DNA of 64,000 nt from JACRAV01 sp964571235 (GTDB taxonomy: Bacteria; Zixibacteria; MSB-5A5; GN15; FEB-12), in contig CAZNAI010000003.1 in NCBI GenBank assembly GCA_964571235.1, forward strand, positions 558,001 through 622,000, given 5' to 3'. Below, in pieces: positions 1-8,208 of the stretch (position 1 is the stretch's first letter; each line of letters begins with the position of its first letter). The notes under the pieces were generated by a model. The model made no database searches. It was not told where the DNA came from and was given only the letters and a program-made list of their open reading frames with translations. The translations under genes were made by a program, and so were the position numbers.

Positions 1-507
1 GATGTTTTCTTATTCAGTGGCGACTATGCCTCAAATGTGCGTCTGCGCGATCCGAAGATCACCGACGAGGAAATCCGCCGGGCGCTCACACGGGTTGGGT
101 ATGATCGATTCTTCGACCGAATGCCGCAGGGGATCAAAACGGCCATTCAGGAACGCGGCGCGACCCTTTCCACCGGGCAAAAACAATTGTTGTCGTTTGC
201 GCGGGCGCTCGCGTACAATCCGGATATTCTGATACTGGACGAAGCGACCAGTTCGATTGACACCGAGACTGAGCGGCTGATTCAGCAGGCGCTCGATGAA
301 CTGATGGCGGAGCGAACCTCGATTATTATCGCGCATCGCCTCTCCACAATTGAAAAGGCCGACAAAATCATAGTCCTGCACAAAGGCGAAATTCGGGAGA
401 TGGGAAAACATCAGGAACTGCTCGATCAGCGCGGGATTTATTACAAACTGTACCAATTGCAGTACCGCCGCCAACAGGGCGAAAAGCCGGTGGAAAGCAA
501 GATCTGA
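1..507 (+). CDS. ABC transporter ATP-binding domain, C-terminal part (5'-truncated by window edge)
   Basis: The frame is open from base 1, so the N-terminus (membrane domain and Walker A) lies outside the window. The visible 168 residues start at the Q-loop neighbourhood (DVFLFSGDYASNVRL). They then hold the signature LSTGQ, Walker B with ILILDEATS, a D-loop SSID and the switch histidine in IIAHRLST. These mark the nucleotide-binding domain of a type IV (MsbA/MdlB-like) exporter half-transporter that couples ATP hydrolysis to export across the inner membrane. The signature has Thr in place of the commoner Gly (LSGGQ). The TGA stop overlaps the ATG of the next gene by one base, so the two are very probably translationally coupled. 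The substrate cannot be told from this fragment. Confidence 0.93.
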   Translation, partial: DVFLFSGDYASNVRLRDPKITDEEIRRALTRVGYDRFFDRMPQGIKTAIQERGATLSTGQKQLLSFARALAYNPDILILDEATSSIDTETERLIQQALDELMAERTSIIIAHRLSTIEKADKIIVLHKGEIREMGKHQELLDQRGIYYKLYQLQYRRQQGEKPVESKI

Positions 508-1322
508 TGAAGTCCGAGAGTCAATTGATCGCGACGCACAAATTCGCCTGTCGTCTGGCAATCGACGCCGGCAATCTGCTCAAAGCCGGGTTCAATCGGC
601 GGATGAAAATCAGTTACAAAGGGCGGATTGATCCAGTCACGGAAGTAGACCTGCGTTCGGAGAAATTCATTGTTTCCAAAATTAATTCGCGATTTCCCGG
701 ACATGATATAGTGACCGAGGAAAACACAGCCGGGCGCATTTCCGGCGCCGAGTACCGTTGGATAATCGATCCCCTGGACGGGACAGTCAATTTTTCGCAC
801 GGCTTCCCCATCTACTGCGTCTCAATCGCGCTTGAACACAAAGGCGAAGTGGTAATTGGCGCAGTCTGTGATCCGGAGCGAGGAGAGCTCTTCCACGCGG
901 TCCGGGGAGGCGGGGCCTTCGTGAACGATCAGAAAATTCATGTCTCCCGCGAAAAGCGGCTGGAGCGGGCACTGCTGGCGACGGGGTTTGCCTACGATAT
1001 TGCAACTTCACCCCAAAATAATCTTGGATATTTTGCGCGGATGGCGAAAAAGGCGCAGGGGGTTCGTCGCCCAGGATCAGCCGCTATCGATATCTGCTGG
1101 TTGGCCGCCGGGCGGCTCGACGGTTTTTGGGAACTGAAATTACACCCTTGGGATACCGCCGCCGCCGACCTTATATTGCAGGAGGCGGGAGGAAAAAGGA
1201 CCCGTCTGAACGGACAAGCGTATTCGATTTATCACCCCGATATGCTCGCCTCAAACGGACTGATTCACGGAGCCATGCAGAAGGCGCTCGGGGTGACCAA
1301 AAGGACACGCATTGCCCGGTAA
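507..1322 (+). CDS. Inositol monophosphatase family protein
   Basis: 271 residues, the usual length of the family. Metal-binding motif A is seen as IDPLDGTVNF, preceded by the EEN glutamates. Motif B is seen as WDTAAADLILQEAGG. This is the Mg-dependent, lithium-sensitive phosphatase fold that includes SuhB (inositol-1-phosphatase), histidinol-phosphatase and CysQ-like enzymes. The exact substrate is not readable from the motifs. It starts inside the stop codon of the preceding ABC exporter, so the two share an operon. About 50 bp separate it from the phosphohexomutase downstream. The protein is cytoplasmic, with no signal peptide. Confidence 0.92.
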   Translation: MKSESQLIATHKFACRLAIDAGNLLKAGFNRRMKISYKGRIDPVTEVDLRSEKFIVSKINSRFPGHDIVTEENTAGRISGAEYRWIIDPLDGTVNFSHGFPIYCVSIALEHKGEVVIGAVCDPERGELFHAVRGGGAFVNDQKIHVSREKRLERALLATGFAYDIATSPQNNLGYFARMAKKAQGVRRPGSAAIDICWLAAGRLDGFWELKLHPWDTAAADLILQEAGGKRTRLNGQAYSIYHPDMLASNGLIHGAMQKALGVTKRTRIAR

Positions 1323-1375
1323 AACACGGCTCAATCCGGTCGATAATGTGTAAACCAAATGGGTAATAGAACAAT

Positions 1376-2749
1376 ATGACTGAAACGAAAATAGCAAAAC
1401 CCGAACTGGTTGCCTCAACTTCCGGCATTCGCGGCGTGGTCGGCAACGGACTCGATCCCATTCTGATCACGCGCTATGGATGCGCATTTGGTACATTTCT
1501 TAAACGCGGAACGGTGATAATTGGGCGCGATAGCCGACCATCGGGGGAGATGGTGAAAAGCGCCGTGATCGCAGGACTGACCTCGGTCGGTATTGATGTC
1601 ATCGATATTGGAATCGTGCCGACCCCAACGGTCGAAATAGCGGTGAAAGCGCTCAAAGCAATCGGTGGGATTTGTGTGACCGCTTCGCACAACCCCGGAC
1701 AATGGAACGCTCTCAAATTTTTCAACAAGACCGGTGAGTTTATCACCGCCGACGAGTACCGCGAACTCGATGCTCTCTACAGATCCGGCGAGTTTGAGTT
1801 TGCCCCAGTCAAGTCGCTCGGCAAGGTCAGGGCTCAATCCGGTTGGGCGGAAAAGCATGTCGCCAAAACGCTGGCGCTCAAAACCGTGCGAAAGCCGCAG
1901 ATCAAAGCAAAGAAATTCACCGTCGTCGTCGATGCCATCAACGGCGCCGGATCAGTGGCAGTGCCAATGCTACTGCGTAAGCTCGGCGTTCGGGTGATCG
2001 AAATCAATTGCGAGGGTGACGGCAATTTCGTGCATGAACCGGAGCCGACCCCGAAAAACTTGTCGCAATTGGCTCGTGAAGTCAAAAAACGCAAAGCAGA
2101 CTTGGGTATGGCGTGCGATCCCGATGCCGACCGTTTGGCGCTGGTCGACGAGACCGGTAAAGCAGTCAGCGAAGAACATACGTTGACCATTGCGGTTCAG
2201 GAAGTCTTGCGCACAACCAAAGGCGCGACAGTGATCAATCTGTCAACCTCGAAAACAACTGCCGATGTTGCCACCGCGATGGGCTCAAGAGTGTATCTAT
2301 CAAAAGTAGGCGAATCAAATGTCGTCGCCCTTATGCGCTCAGTAAAAGGCGTGATCGGCGGAGAAGGAAACGGCGGCGTGATCTATCCCTCGTTTCACGC
2401 GGGTCGCGATTCGCTGGTTGCGGCGGCGTTAATCTTGTCTGCCTTGAGCCGCTCAAAAGCCACTCTTTCGGAACTTGTAAAAACCTTTCCTCGTTATTAT
2501 AGTATAAAGGGCAAAGCAAACTTGCCGGGCGACTTTTCGTCGAAATTGGCCGCCTTTGAATCGACCGTAGAAAAGCTTTGTGGCCCGGTTAGTGTCGATC
2601 GCCAGGACGGCCTTCGGTTCGATTTCGCCTCAGGATGGCTCCAAATTCGGAGTTCCAACACCGAGCCGATCTTCAGGGTAATTGTGGAATCGTCGAGTCA
2701 GAAAACTACTGACGATTTGTACGGGAGAGTTATTTCATTTTTTCAATAA
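1376..2749 (+). CDS. glmM: Phosphohexomutase, probable phosphoglucosamine mutase
   Basis: 457 residues of the alpha-D-phosphohexomutase superfamily. Visible are the phosphoserine loop TASHNPGQWNALKF near residue 102, the Mg-binding DPDADRLAL near residue 252, the sugar-recognition loop GGEGNGG near residue 330, and the phosphate-binding RSSNTEPIFRV at the C-terminus. The role inferred from its position 15 bp before glmS is glucosamine-6-P to glucosamine-1-P in UDP-GlcNAc synthesis. The motif versions (TASHNP, GGExNGG, SNTEP) look more like the archaeal GlmM and PMM/PGM branch than the standard bacterial GlmM (GGEQSGH), so phosphomannomutase or phosphoglucomutase activity is a real alternative. 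No other mutase is in the window. Confidence 0.85.
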   Translation: MTETKIAKPELVASTSGIRGVVGNGLDPILITRYGCAFGTFLKRGTVIIGRDSRPSGEMVKSAVIAGLTSVGIDVIDIGIVPTPTVEIAVKALKAIGGICVTASHNPGQWNALKFFNKTGEFITADEYRELDALYRSGEFEFAPVKSLGKVRAQSGWAEKHVAKTLALKTVRKPQIKAKKFTVVVDAINGAGSVAVPMLLRKLGVRVIEINCEGDGNFVHEPEPTPKNLSQLAREVKKRKADLGMACDPDADRLALVDETGKAVSEEHTLTIAVQEVLRTTKGATVINLSTSKTTADVATAMGSRVYLSKVGESNVVALMRSVKGVIGGEGNGGVIYPSFHAGRDSLVAAALILSALSRSKATLSELVKTFPRYYSIKGKANLPGDFSSKLAAFESTVEKLCGPVSVDRQDGLRFDFASGWLQIRSSNTEPIFRVIVESSSQKTTDDLYGRVISFFQ

Positions 2750-2764
2750 GTTGGGAGTTTTACT

Positions 2765-4591
2765 ATGTGCGGAATAGTCGGATATGTGGGAAATCGGAAA
2801 GCACTCCCGATTCTGATCAACGGCCTTAAGCGGCTCGAATATCGAGGCTACGATTCAGCCGGTCTGGCACTGCTTGGTGATGACGGCCTAATCGTGTCGA
2901 AATCGGTCGGCAAGATCAAGATGCTCGAGCAGGCGCTGGGTGGCCGGGATTTCAACAGCACTCATGGCATCGCGCATACTCGTTGGGCCACCCACGGCGA
3001 GCCAAACGAGGTAAACGCCCATCCGCACACCGACGAAAATTGCGAGATTGCGCTTGTTCATAACGGCATCATCGAAAATTTTCGTGCTCTCAAAGAATAT
3101 CTCGTCCGCAACGGATACAATATCCAGAGCGAGACCGACACCGAGATTCTGGTCCATCTGGTGCATATGAATTACAACGGCGACCTGACCGAAGCGGTCC
3201 GTGCGGCGCTCTCGCAGGTGGAAGGTACTTACGCGATCGCGGTGGTATCGTGGCTCCATCCGCATCTGATCGTAGCCGCCCGCAAAGGTTCGCCGCTGGT
3301 GATCGGCCATGGCGACGGAGAGAACTTTGTTGCCTCCGATGTCAGCGCTATGCTCGAACACACCAACCGGGTGGTCTATCTCGAAGACGGCGAAATCGCC
3401 ACGGTGACTAACGACGAGTACTCCATCACGACTATCACCAATGTGAAAATTTCTCCCCGCCTTGAGGAAATTCATTGGACGCTCGATATGATCGAAAAAG
3501 AGGGGTACGAGCATTTCATGCTCAAGGAGATTCACGAACAACCGGAGTGCCTGCGCAATGCAATCCGCGGCCGGTTGAATCTCGACGAAGGCATGCCGCG
3601 CCTGAATGGGTTGAATCTGCAATATGAAGAACTTCGGCGGATCAAGCGGGTAGTCATTACTGCCTGCGGGACTTCGTGGCATTCCGCGCTCATTGGCAAA
3701 TACATGATCGAAGAATTGGCGCGAATTCCAGTCGAAGTTGAGTATGCCTCTGAATTCCGCTATCGCTCGCCCATTATCGATGATTCCACGCTGTTGTTTG
3801 CGATTTCTCAGTCAGGCGAGACCGCCGACACGCTGGCCGCCATGCGCGAAGCGAAAAAACTCGGGTGCACGGTGCTCGGTATCGTGAATGTCGTCGGTTC
3901 GACCATTGCCCGCGAGTCCGACGGCGGAGTGTATATCCATGCCGGTCCGGAGATCGGTGTGGCATCGACCAAGGCATTCACCTCGCAGGTGATGGTACTT
4001 GGCCTGATTGCCAATCTGCTCGGCCGGATGCGCCAGATGTCGGTGGCGCAGGGTCACGAAATGATCGAAGCAATGGAGCGAATCCCCAGCCAGATCGAGC
4101 GAATCCTCAAGCGCGAGGATGAAATCAAAGCGATTGCCGAGGCGTATTATCGCTCCAACAACGCGCTCTATCTTGGTCGCGGGATCAATTTCCCGGTGGC
4201 ACTTGAAGGCGCCCTCAAGCTCAAAGAAATTTCGTACATCCACGCCGAGGGGTACCCGGCGGCGGAGATGAAGCACGGCCCGATCGCGCTGATCGACGAA
4301 AATATGCCGGTGCTGGTCATCGCGCTCAAAGACGGTGTGTATGATAAAGTCATGTCGAATATCTCCGAAGTTCGCGCTCGCAATGGCCGCGTGATTGCGA
4401 TTGCAACGGAAGGCGACGAAGAGATCGCCGACCGGGTCGCGCATGTGATTTACATTCCTCAGACCAACAGAATGCTCTCGCCGCTCTTGTCGGTGATACC
4501 GCTTCAGTTGCTGGCGTATCACATCGCTGTTCTTCGCGGATGCTCGGTCGATCAGCCGAGAAATCTGGCGAAGTCGGTGACGGTAGAATAG
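2765..4591 (+). CDS. glmS: Glutamine--fructose-6-phosphate aminotransferase (isomerizing)
   Basis: 608 residues, full length. It begins MCGIVGYVG, giving the N-terminal nucleophile Cys of a class II glutamine amidotransferase (about residues 2-215), with EYRGYDSAG following. Two SIS sugar-isomerase domains follow; CGTSWHSA, SQSGETADTL and TKAFTSQ are visible. The C-terminus PRNLAKSVTVE is the family signature. It makes glucosamine-6-phosphate from fructose-6-P and glutamine, the committed step to peptidoglycan and lipid A precursors. It follows the mutase gene by 15 bp, with a GGGAG ribosome site, and ends in a strong hairpin terminator at about 4647-4680. No glmS ribozyme-like sequence can be seen, and the 15 bp gap leaves no room for one. 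Confidence 0.98.
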   Translation: MCGIVGYVGNRKALPILINGLKRLEYRGYDSAGLALLGDDGLIVSKSVGKIKMLEQALGGRDFNSTHGIAHTRWATHGEPNEVNAHPHTDENCEIALVHNGIIENFRALKEYLVRNGYNIQSETDTEILVHLVHMNYNGDLTEAVRAALSQVEGTYAIAVVSWLHPHLIVAARKGSPLVIGHGDGENFVASDVSAMLEHTNRVVYLEDGEIATVTNDEYSITTITNVKISPRLEEIHWTLDMIEKEGYEHFMLKEIHEQPECLRNAIRGRLNLDEGMPRLNGLNLQYEELRRIKRVVITACGTSWHSALIGKYMIEELARIPVEVEYASEFRYRSPIIDDSTLLFAISQSGETADTLAAMREAKKLGCTVLGIVNVVGSTIARESDGGVYIHAGPEIGVASTKAFTSQVMVLGLIANLLGRMRQMSVAQGHEMIEAMERIPSQIERILKREDEIKAIAEAYYRSNNALYLGRGINFPVALEGALKLKEISYIHAEGYPAAEMKHGPIALIDENMPVLVIALKDGVYDKVMSNISEVRARNGRVIAIATEGDEEIADRVAHVIYIPQTNRMLSPLLSVIPLQLLAYHIAVLRGCSVDQPRNLAKSVTVE

Positions 4592-4593
4592 CC

Positions 4594-4623
4594 CAGCCGT
4601 ACGGCTGGACCTTGGGCTTCGCG
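4594..4623 (+). repeat. Hairpin repeat, family 'CTTGGGCTTCGCG'
   Basis: Immediately after the glmS stop, a perfect 14-base palindrome (4594-4607) abuts GGACCTTGGGCTTCGCG (4607-4623). The same 17-mer, in reverse orientation and next to a different palindrome, is found at 50922-50938, and a one-base variant at 50832-50848. Confidence 0.7.
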
Positions 4624-4646
4624 AAATTGGATTGAGATTTCTGTAG

Positions 4647-4680
4647 GGCGGGTTCGTCTTTGAACCCGCCTCTTTTTTGT
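4647..4680 (+). terminator. Rho-independent terminator of glmM-glmS, made of a GGCGGGTTC hairpin repeat
   Basis: Nine-base stem GGCGGGTTC (4647-4655), 6-base loop, GAACCCGCC (4662-4670), then a T-rich run from 4671. The same stem recurs at 7538-7560, 57251-57274 and, altered, 57445-57470. The remaining 210 bp up to the oxidase gene hold one more small palindrome (about 4698-4722) and no gene that I can support. Confidence 0.85.
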
Positions 4681-4889
4681 TTTGCCATGCAACGTGATGT
4701 CAGGGCTCCTGCCCTGACATCTTCTTGTTTTGCGCAACCGTCAGAGTCGGGAGGCCATATTGCACACAATTGCTTGGTAGCGCACCGCCCTGCGATTCAC
4801 CACATTTCCAATTTGACGCCATCAACAATTCCGATTAGCTTCCGGCGGTCGCGGATCTTCAGCATGGGCCTGCGATCGGAGGAGACTAT

Positions 4890-6398
4890 ATGAATTATCC
4901 GTTTTGGGATGTCGGGATCGGGTATGGATACCTGATGGCCGGCATCGCGATCTTGCACGTTTTCATTTCCCACTTCGCCATCGGCGGCGGATTGTATCTG
5001 GTAGTTGTCGAATCAGGCGCCAGAAAACGCGGAGATCAAGCCACACTCGCATATCTGAAAAAGCTCTCGAAGTTCTTCATCTTAACATCACTCGTGATGG
5101 GCGCCATCACCGGTGTCGGCATCTGGTTTGTCATTGGCCTTTTAAATCCCGCCGCGACTGAAGCGCTCATACATAACTTTGTCTGGGCCTGGGCGACCGA
5201 GTGGACATTTTTTGTGGTCGAAGTCGCCGCCGCAATCTTCTATTACTACGGTTGGGAGCGGATGTCGGCCAAATCGCATCTGCTGATTGGCTGGATTTAT
5301 TTCGCGGCGGCGTGGATGTCGCTCTTTGCGATCAACGGCATTATCGATTACATGCTCACCCCGGGTGAATGGCTGACCACCGGCAATGTCTGGGACGGTC
5401 TTTTCAATCCTACCTTCTGGTCCTCGCTTTGGTTCCGCACCGGAATTTGTATCATGCTGGCCGGTCTGTACGCGCAATTGGTTGCGTCGGGCGTGACCGA
5501 CCGGTTATTCAAAGGTAAACTCTCGCGATTAAACACCCACTGGGTTGTCGGCGGCATGGCTATTTCTGCATTGGCGGGGTGGTGGTATTGGAATTCGGTT
5601 CCGATTGAGATTCGGAATCTGGCGCAGAGTTCAATGCCGGCGGTGATGACACACATAGAGCAGACAATCTGGTTTGCCGGGGCAATACTTTTTCTGGCGA
5701 TAGTCATCGGCTATTTGCTGGCGACAAAGTTAAACCGCGCGGTGGCAATCGTGATGATGATGGCGGGCCTGTTGTTTTTCGGAGCATTTGAGTGGACCCG
5801 CGAGTCGATCCGAAAACCGTATGCGATCTATGGTTACATGTACGGGAACGGCATCGATGTCGCTCGCACAGATGAACTGAAAGCTGACGGTCTTCGGGCG
5901 CACATAGCTTACAAGACCGGCGACGACGGCGCCGATCTGTTTCGACGCGCCTGCCGGTCCTGTCACACCATGACAGGCTACAAAGCGCTCAAGCCTCAAT
6001 TTGACGGCACCGACTCGCTCTTCATTGCTGGGCTTGTAAAAGGTGCTCATAAGCTCCGCGGCAACATGCCACCATTCTTGGGGACAGCGTCGGAGGCAAC
6101 AGCTATCGCAGGACATATTTACGCGCAGACCGATCACCGGCCAGTTGCCGAGATTTATGGGCTGTCTGGCATAGAGTTTGGCAAGAAAGTCTACGACCTC
6201 CGGTGCGGCAAGTGCCATGTGATCGGCGGATACAATGACAAGTCAGAATCAATTCTGGGATTGTCCGACACGGACTACGCCGATTTGCGCGCCTCGACCG
6301 GTGACTACGACGAATTCATGCCGGCCTATACCGGATCGGATGAAGACTGGAACGCGCTGGTTGCTTACCTAAAATCGATTCCGGCGGGAGGGAAATAG
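4890..6398 (+). CDS. bd-family terminal oxidase large subunit with fused dihaem cytochrome c domain
   Basis: 502 residues. Residues 1-300 are a multi-helix membrane domain related to CydA. It has conserved histidines in the first helix (ILHVFISHFAIGGG, His23/His28) and the acidic helix pattern ATEWTFFVVEVAAAIFYYYGWER, abbreviated here as E-x(6)-E followed by GWER, typical of the CydA proton/haem region. About 350-500 is a periplasmic-type domain with two c-haem sites, CRSCH (Cys355-His359) and CGKCH (Cys439-His443), each with a later Met-containing segment (GNMPPF, EFMPAY). No quinol-binding Q-loop is obvious. The inference is an oxygen reductase (or related enzyme) taking electrons through its own c-haems. 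It has a strong GGAGGAG ribosome site. Only 2 bp separate the stop from the next gene, so the two form an operon. Confidence 0.85.
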   Translation: MNYPFWDVGIGYGYLMAGIAILHVFISHFAIGGGLYLVVVESGARKRGDQATLAYLKKLSKFFILTSLVMGAITGVGIWFVIGLLNPAATEALIHNFVWAWATEWTFFVVEVAAAIFYYYGWERMSAKSHLLIGWIYFAAAWMSLFAINGIIDYMLTPGEWLTTGNVWDGLFNPTFWSSLWFRTGICIMLAGLYAQLVASGVTDRLFKGKLSRLNTHWVVGGMAISALAGWWYWNSVPIEIRNLAQSSMPAVMTHIEQTIWFAGAILFLAIVIGYLLATKLNRAVAIVMMMAGLLFFGAFEWTRESIRKPYAIYGYMYGNGIDVARTDELKADGLRAHIAYKTGDDGADLFRRACRSCHTMTGYKALKPQFDGTDSLFIAGLVKGAHKLRGNMPPFLGTASEATAIAGHIYAQTDHRPVAEIYGLSGIEFGKKVYDLRCGKCHVIGGYNDKSESILGLSDTDYADLRASTGDYDEFMPAYTGSDEDWNALVAYLKSIPAGGK

Positions 6399-6400
6399 CC

Positions 6401-7420
6401 ATGCAACTACCTGACTACAATTTTCTCTCCGCGCCGCTCTGGCTGATTAATCTGCTCCACTGGATCACACTGACTCTGCACTTTGCGGCGATGAATTTTC
6501 TGGTAGGCGGTTTGATCGCTATTCTCTGGGGGAAATTCACCGACCGGTGGAATCATCCGGTGGTGCAGAAATTTGTCACCCTCTTTCCAACCGCTTTGGC
6601 CGCCACTGTCTCTTTCGGTGTCGCGCCGCTACTGTTTTTGCAACTGGTGTATCACCGCCAAGTCTACGCCGCCTCGATTGTCTCAGCCTGGTTCTGGCTG
6701 GGAATTGTCGGCGCAGTAATTGTGGGATACTATTTATTGTACGCGGCATCGATGTCGCAGAAAAAGGGAAAGGGAAATAGGCCGGCATATCTTGTCGGCG
6801 CACTTGCCTGCTTTGTCTATGTATCTCTTGTGTACAGTTCGATATTCTCAATGGCCGAACGCCCGGATATTATCGCAAGTGTCTACGCCGGAAATCAATC
6901 GGGGTGGGCAATCAACCCTGATATCCACGGCTACGGGTACCGCTGGCTCCATATGGTGTTTGGCGCGATCACCGTAGGCGGATTCTTTGTGGGATGGCTT
7001 GGAAAAAACCACGACGACGCCTACAAAGTCGGCCGGGCCTTTTTCCTCTGGGGAACAGTGATCGCCGGGACATTTGGAACTTTCTATCTGATCAGTCTCG
7101 GTGAGCACTTGCGACCGTTCATGCGCACACCGGGAATCTGGGCGCTCACGCTTGGCATTATCCTTTCAGCCGGTTCGCTACACTTCTATTTCAAAAAGAA
7201 GTTTGTAGGGGCGGCGGCGATGGTCTTCACTTCGCTCTTGGCAATGGTGGTCACGCGTCACTATGTACGATTGGTGCATTTGAGCGGGAGCTTTGAGCCG
7301 GAGAGTTTGGCGGTGCGCCCGCAGTGGTCGATCTTTGTGGTGTTTGTATTGTTCTTTCTGATCGCGATTGCGGTGGTCTGGTATATGGTGCGAGTGTTTT
7401 TGAAAGAGTCGAAGAAGTAA
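6401..7420 (+). CDS. Membrane subunit partner of the dihaem bd-type oxidase
   Basis: 339 residues with about nine hydrophobic segments. The first helix, LLHWITLTLHFAAMNFLVGG, resembles the N-terminal helix of the large subunit (His-containing, then a Gly-rich turn) more than classical CydB. So this may be a CydA-like paralogous subunit, as in the c-type branch of the bd superfamily. Other conserved-looking residues are YGYRWLHMVFG and SLGEHLRPFM. It starts 2 bp after the oxidase subunit I stop and is surely co-translated with it. No haem-c motif is present. The protein lies in the cytoplasmic membrane. I am confident of the partnership and less so of the exact subfamily. Confidence 0.75.
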   Translation: MQLPDYNFLSAPLWLINLLHWITLTLHFAAMNFLVGGLIAILWGKFTDRWNHPVVQKFVTLFPTALAATVSFGVAPLLFLQLVYHRQVYAASIVSAWFWLGIVGAVIVGYYLLYAASMSQKKGKGNRPAYLVGALACFVYVSLVYSSIFSMAERPDIIASVYAGNQSGWAINPDIHGYGYRWLHMVFGAITVGGFFVGWLGKNHDDAYKVGRAFFLWGTVIAGTFGTFYLISLGEHLRPFMRTPGIWALTLGIILSAGSLHFYFKKKFVGAAAMVFTSLLAMVVTRHYVRLVHLSGSFEPESLAVRPQWSIFVVFVLFFLIAIAVVWYMVRVFLKESKK

Positions 7421-7421
7421 T

Positions 7422-7526
7422 TGTAGGTCGAAACCCCTGCCCCGCCGCAGGCGGGGTCGAGCGTCAGCGAGAGGTTTCGACATCTGCTCTGAACAAAACG
7501 TGGTGGCCGGGGACGACCGCCACGCA
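7422..7526. repeat. Two hairpin repeats (GTCGAAAC family and CACCACG family)
   Basis: 7422-7485 is bounded by TGTAGGTCGAAAC and GTTTCGACATCT, enclosing a second small palindrome. The same design is at 60502-60565 and, inverted, at 12989-13022, 28376-28409 and 57381-57436. 7498-7526 is an imperfect inverted repeat (CGTGGTGGCC ... GCCACGCAC), related to copies at 13125-13195, 35325-35351, 48990-49022, 57282-57305 and 59021-59090. Confidence 0.75.
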
Positions 7527-7560
7527 CAAAATAAAAAGGCGGGTTCAACACGAACCCGCC
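7527..7560 (-). terminator. Terminator of the thioredoxin-like gene pair
   Basis: Read on the minus strand, GGCGGGTTC - 5-base loop - GAACCCGCC (7560-7538) is followed by TTTTTATTTT. It lies 28 bp past the stop of the TlpA-like gene, between convergent genes. It uses the same stem as the glmS terminator. Confidence 0.8.
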
Positions 7561-7587
7561 CAACAATCTCAACTGATCTCAATAGGT

Positions 7588-8166
7588 TTACAAGATTCTA
7601 TCAGCCGCGGCTTTGAAATCTTCATATGAACGGGCGCCGACAAAGCGATCGGTCTCTTTGCCGTTGCGGTCGATGAAAATAGTCGTCGGAACACCGCGAA
7701 TGCCGCCGTATTTCTGATAGATCCCGTCGTCGCCCATCAGCATCACCCATTTCATACCGGCGTTGTCAGCGTAGGAACGCACAGCATCGGGGTTGTCGTT
7801 GACCGCCAGACTGACGATCTCAACACCTTTGGGCTTGTATTCTTCGTAGAATCTGACAAGATCAGGAATCTCTTTTCGGCAGGGCGGACACCAGGTTCCC
7901 CAGAAATTGATAATCACCGGCTGTTTGGTGACCCATTCGGTCGACTGCCGGGTGGCGCCGTCGATATCGACTGTCGCAAACTGCACCGCGTTCGGATCAG
8001 CCAGCGAACTTGCCGACTGCGTCGCCGGCGTCTGCGTCTGCGCCGTCATTTGATCTGATTGGTTGTCGGTGTTAGTCTGAGCGGCGTCTTTCTTATCGCC
8101 GCTACAAGCGGCGAGCGCCAGAGCGATCACCGCTGGACCTGTGACTATTTGAAGAACTCTCTTCAT
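7588..8166 (-). CDS. TlpA-like thioredoxin-fold lipoprotein
   Basis: 192 residues. It has an N-terminal signal with lipobox LALAAC (Cys21), so it is probably anchored to a membrane on the periplasmic side. A low-complexity Thr/Gln/Asp linker follows to about residue 55. Then comes an AhpC/TSA-thioredoxin domain with the redox motif WCPPC (in FWGTWCPPCRKEI) and the cis-Pro region GVPTTIFID. Such proteins reduce apocytochrome c or other periplasmic disulfides. It sits tail to tail with the dihaem oxidase, which needs haem-c maturation, so a link is plausible but not shown. It follows the second thioredoxin-like gene by 42 bp on the same strand. Confidence 0.9.
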   Translation of the reverse strand: MKRVLQIVTGPAVIALALAACSGDKKDAAQTNTDNQSDQMTAQTQTPATQSASSLADPNAVQFATVDIDGATRQSTEWVTKQPVIINFWGTWCPPCRKEIPDLVRFYEEYKPKGVEIVSLAVNDNPDAVRSYADNAGMKWVMLMGDDGIYQKYGGIRGVPTTIFIDRNGKETDRFVGARSYEDFKAAADRIL

Positions 8167-8208
8167 TACAACTCCTGTATACTGTCGGTGGATCTTGTGT
8201 CGAGATTG

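Noticed and set aside
2600..2764. glmS ribozyme or riboswitch upstream of glmS
   Set aside because: Only 15 bp separate the two genes, and no ribozyme-like fold can be made out in the end of the mutase gene.
2888..3682. 264-codon frame on the minus strand inside glmS
   Set aside because: It lies wholly within the well-supported glmS frame on the other strand, has no recognisable domain, and such long antisense frames are common in GC-rich genes.
4660..4893. 77-codon frame between glmS and the oxidase
   Set aside because: It begins inside the glmS terminator and shows no domain or ribosome site.
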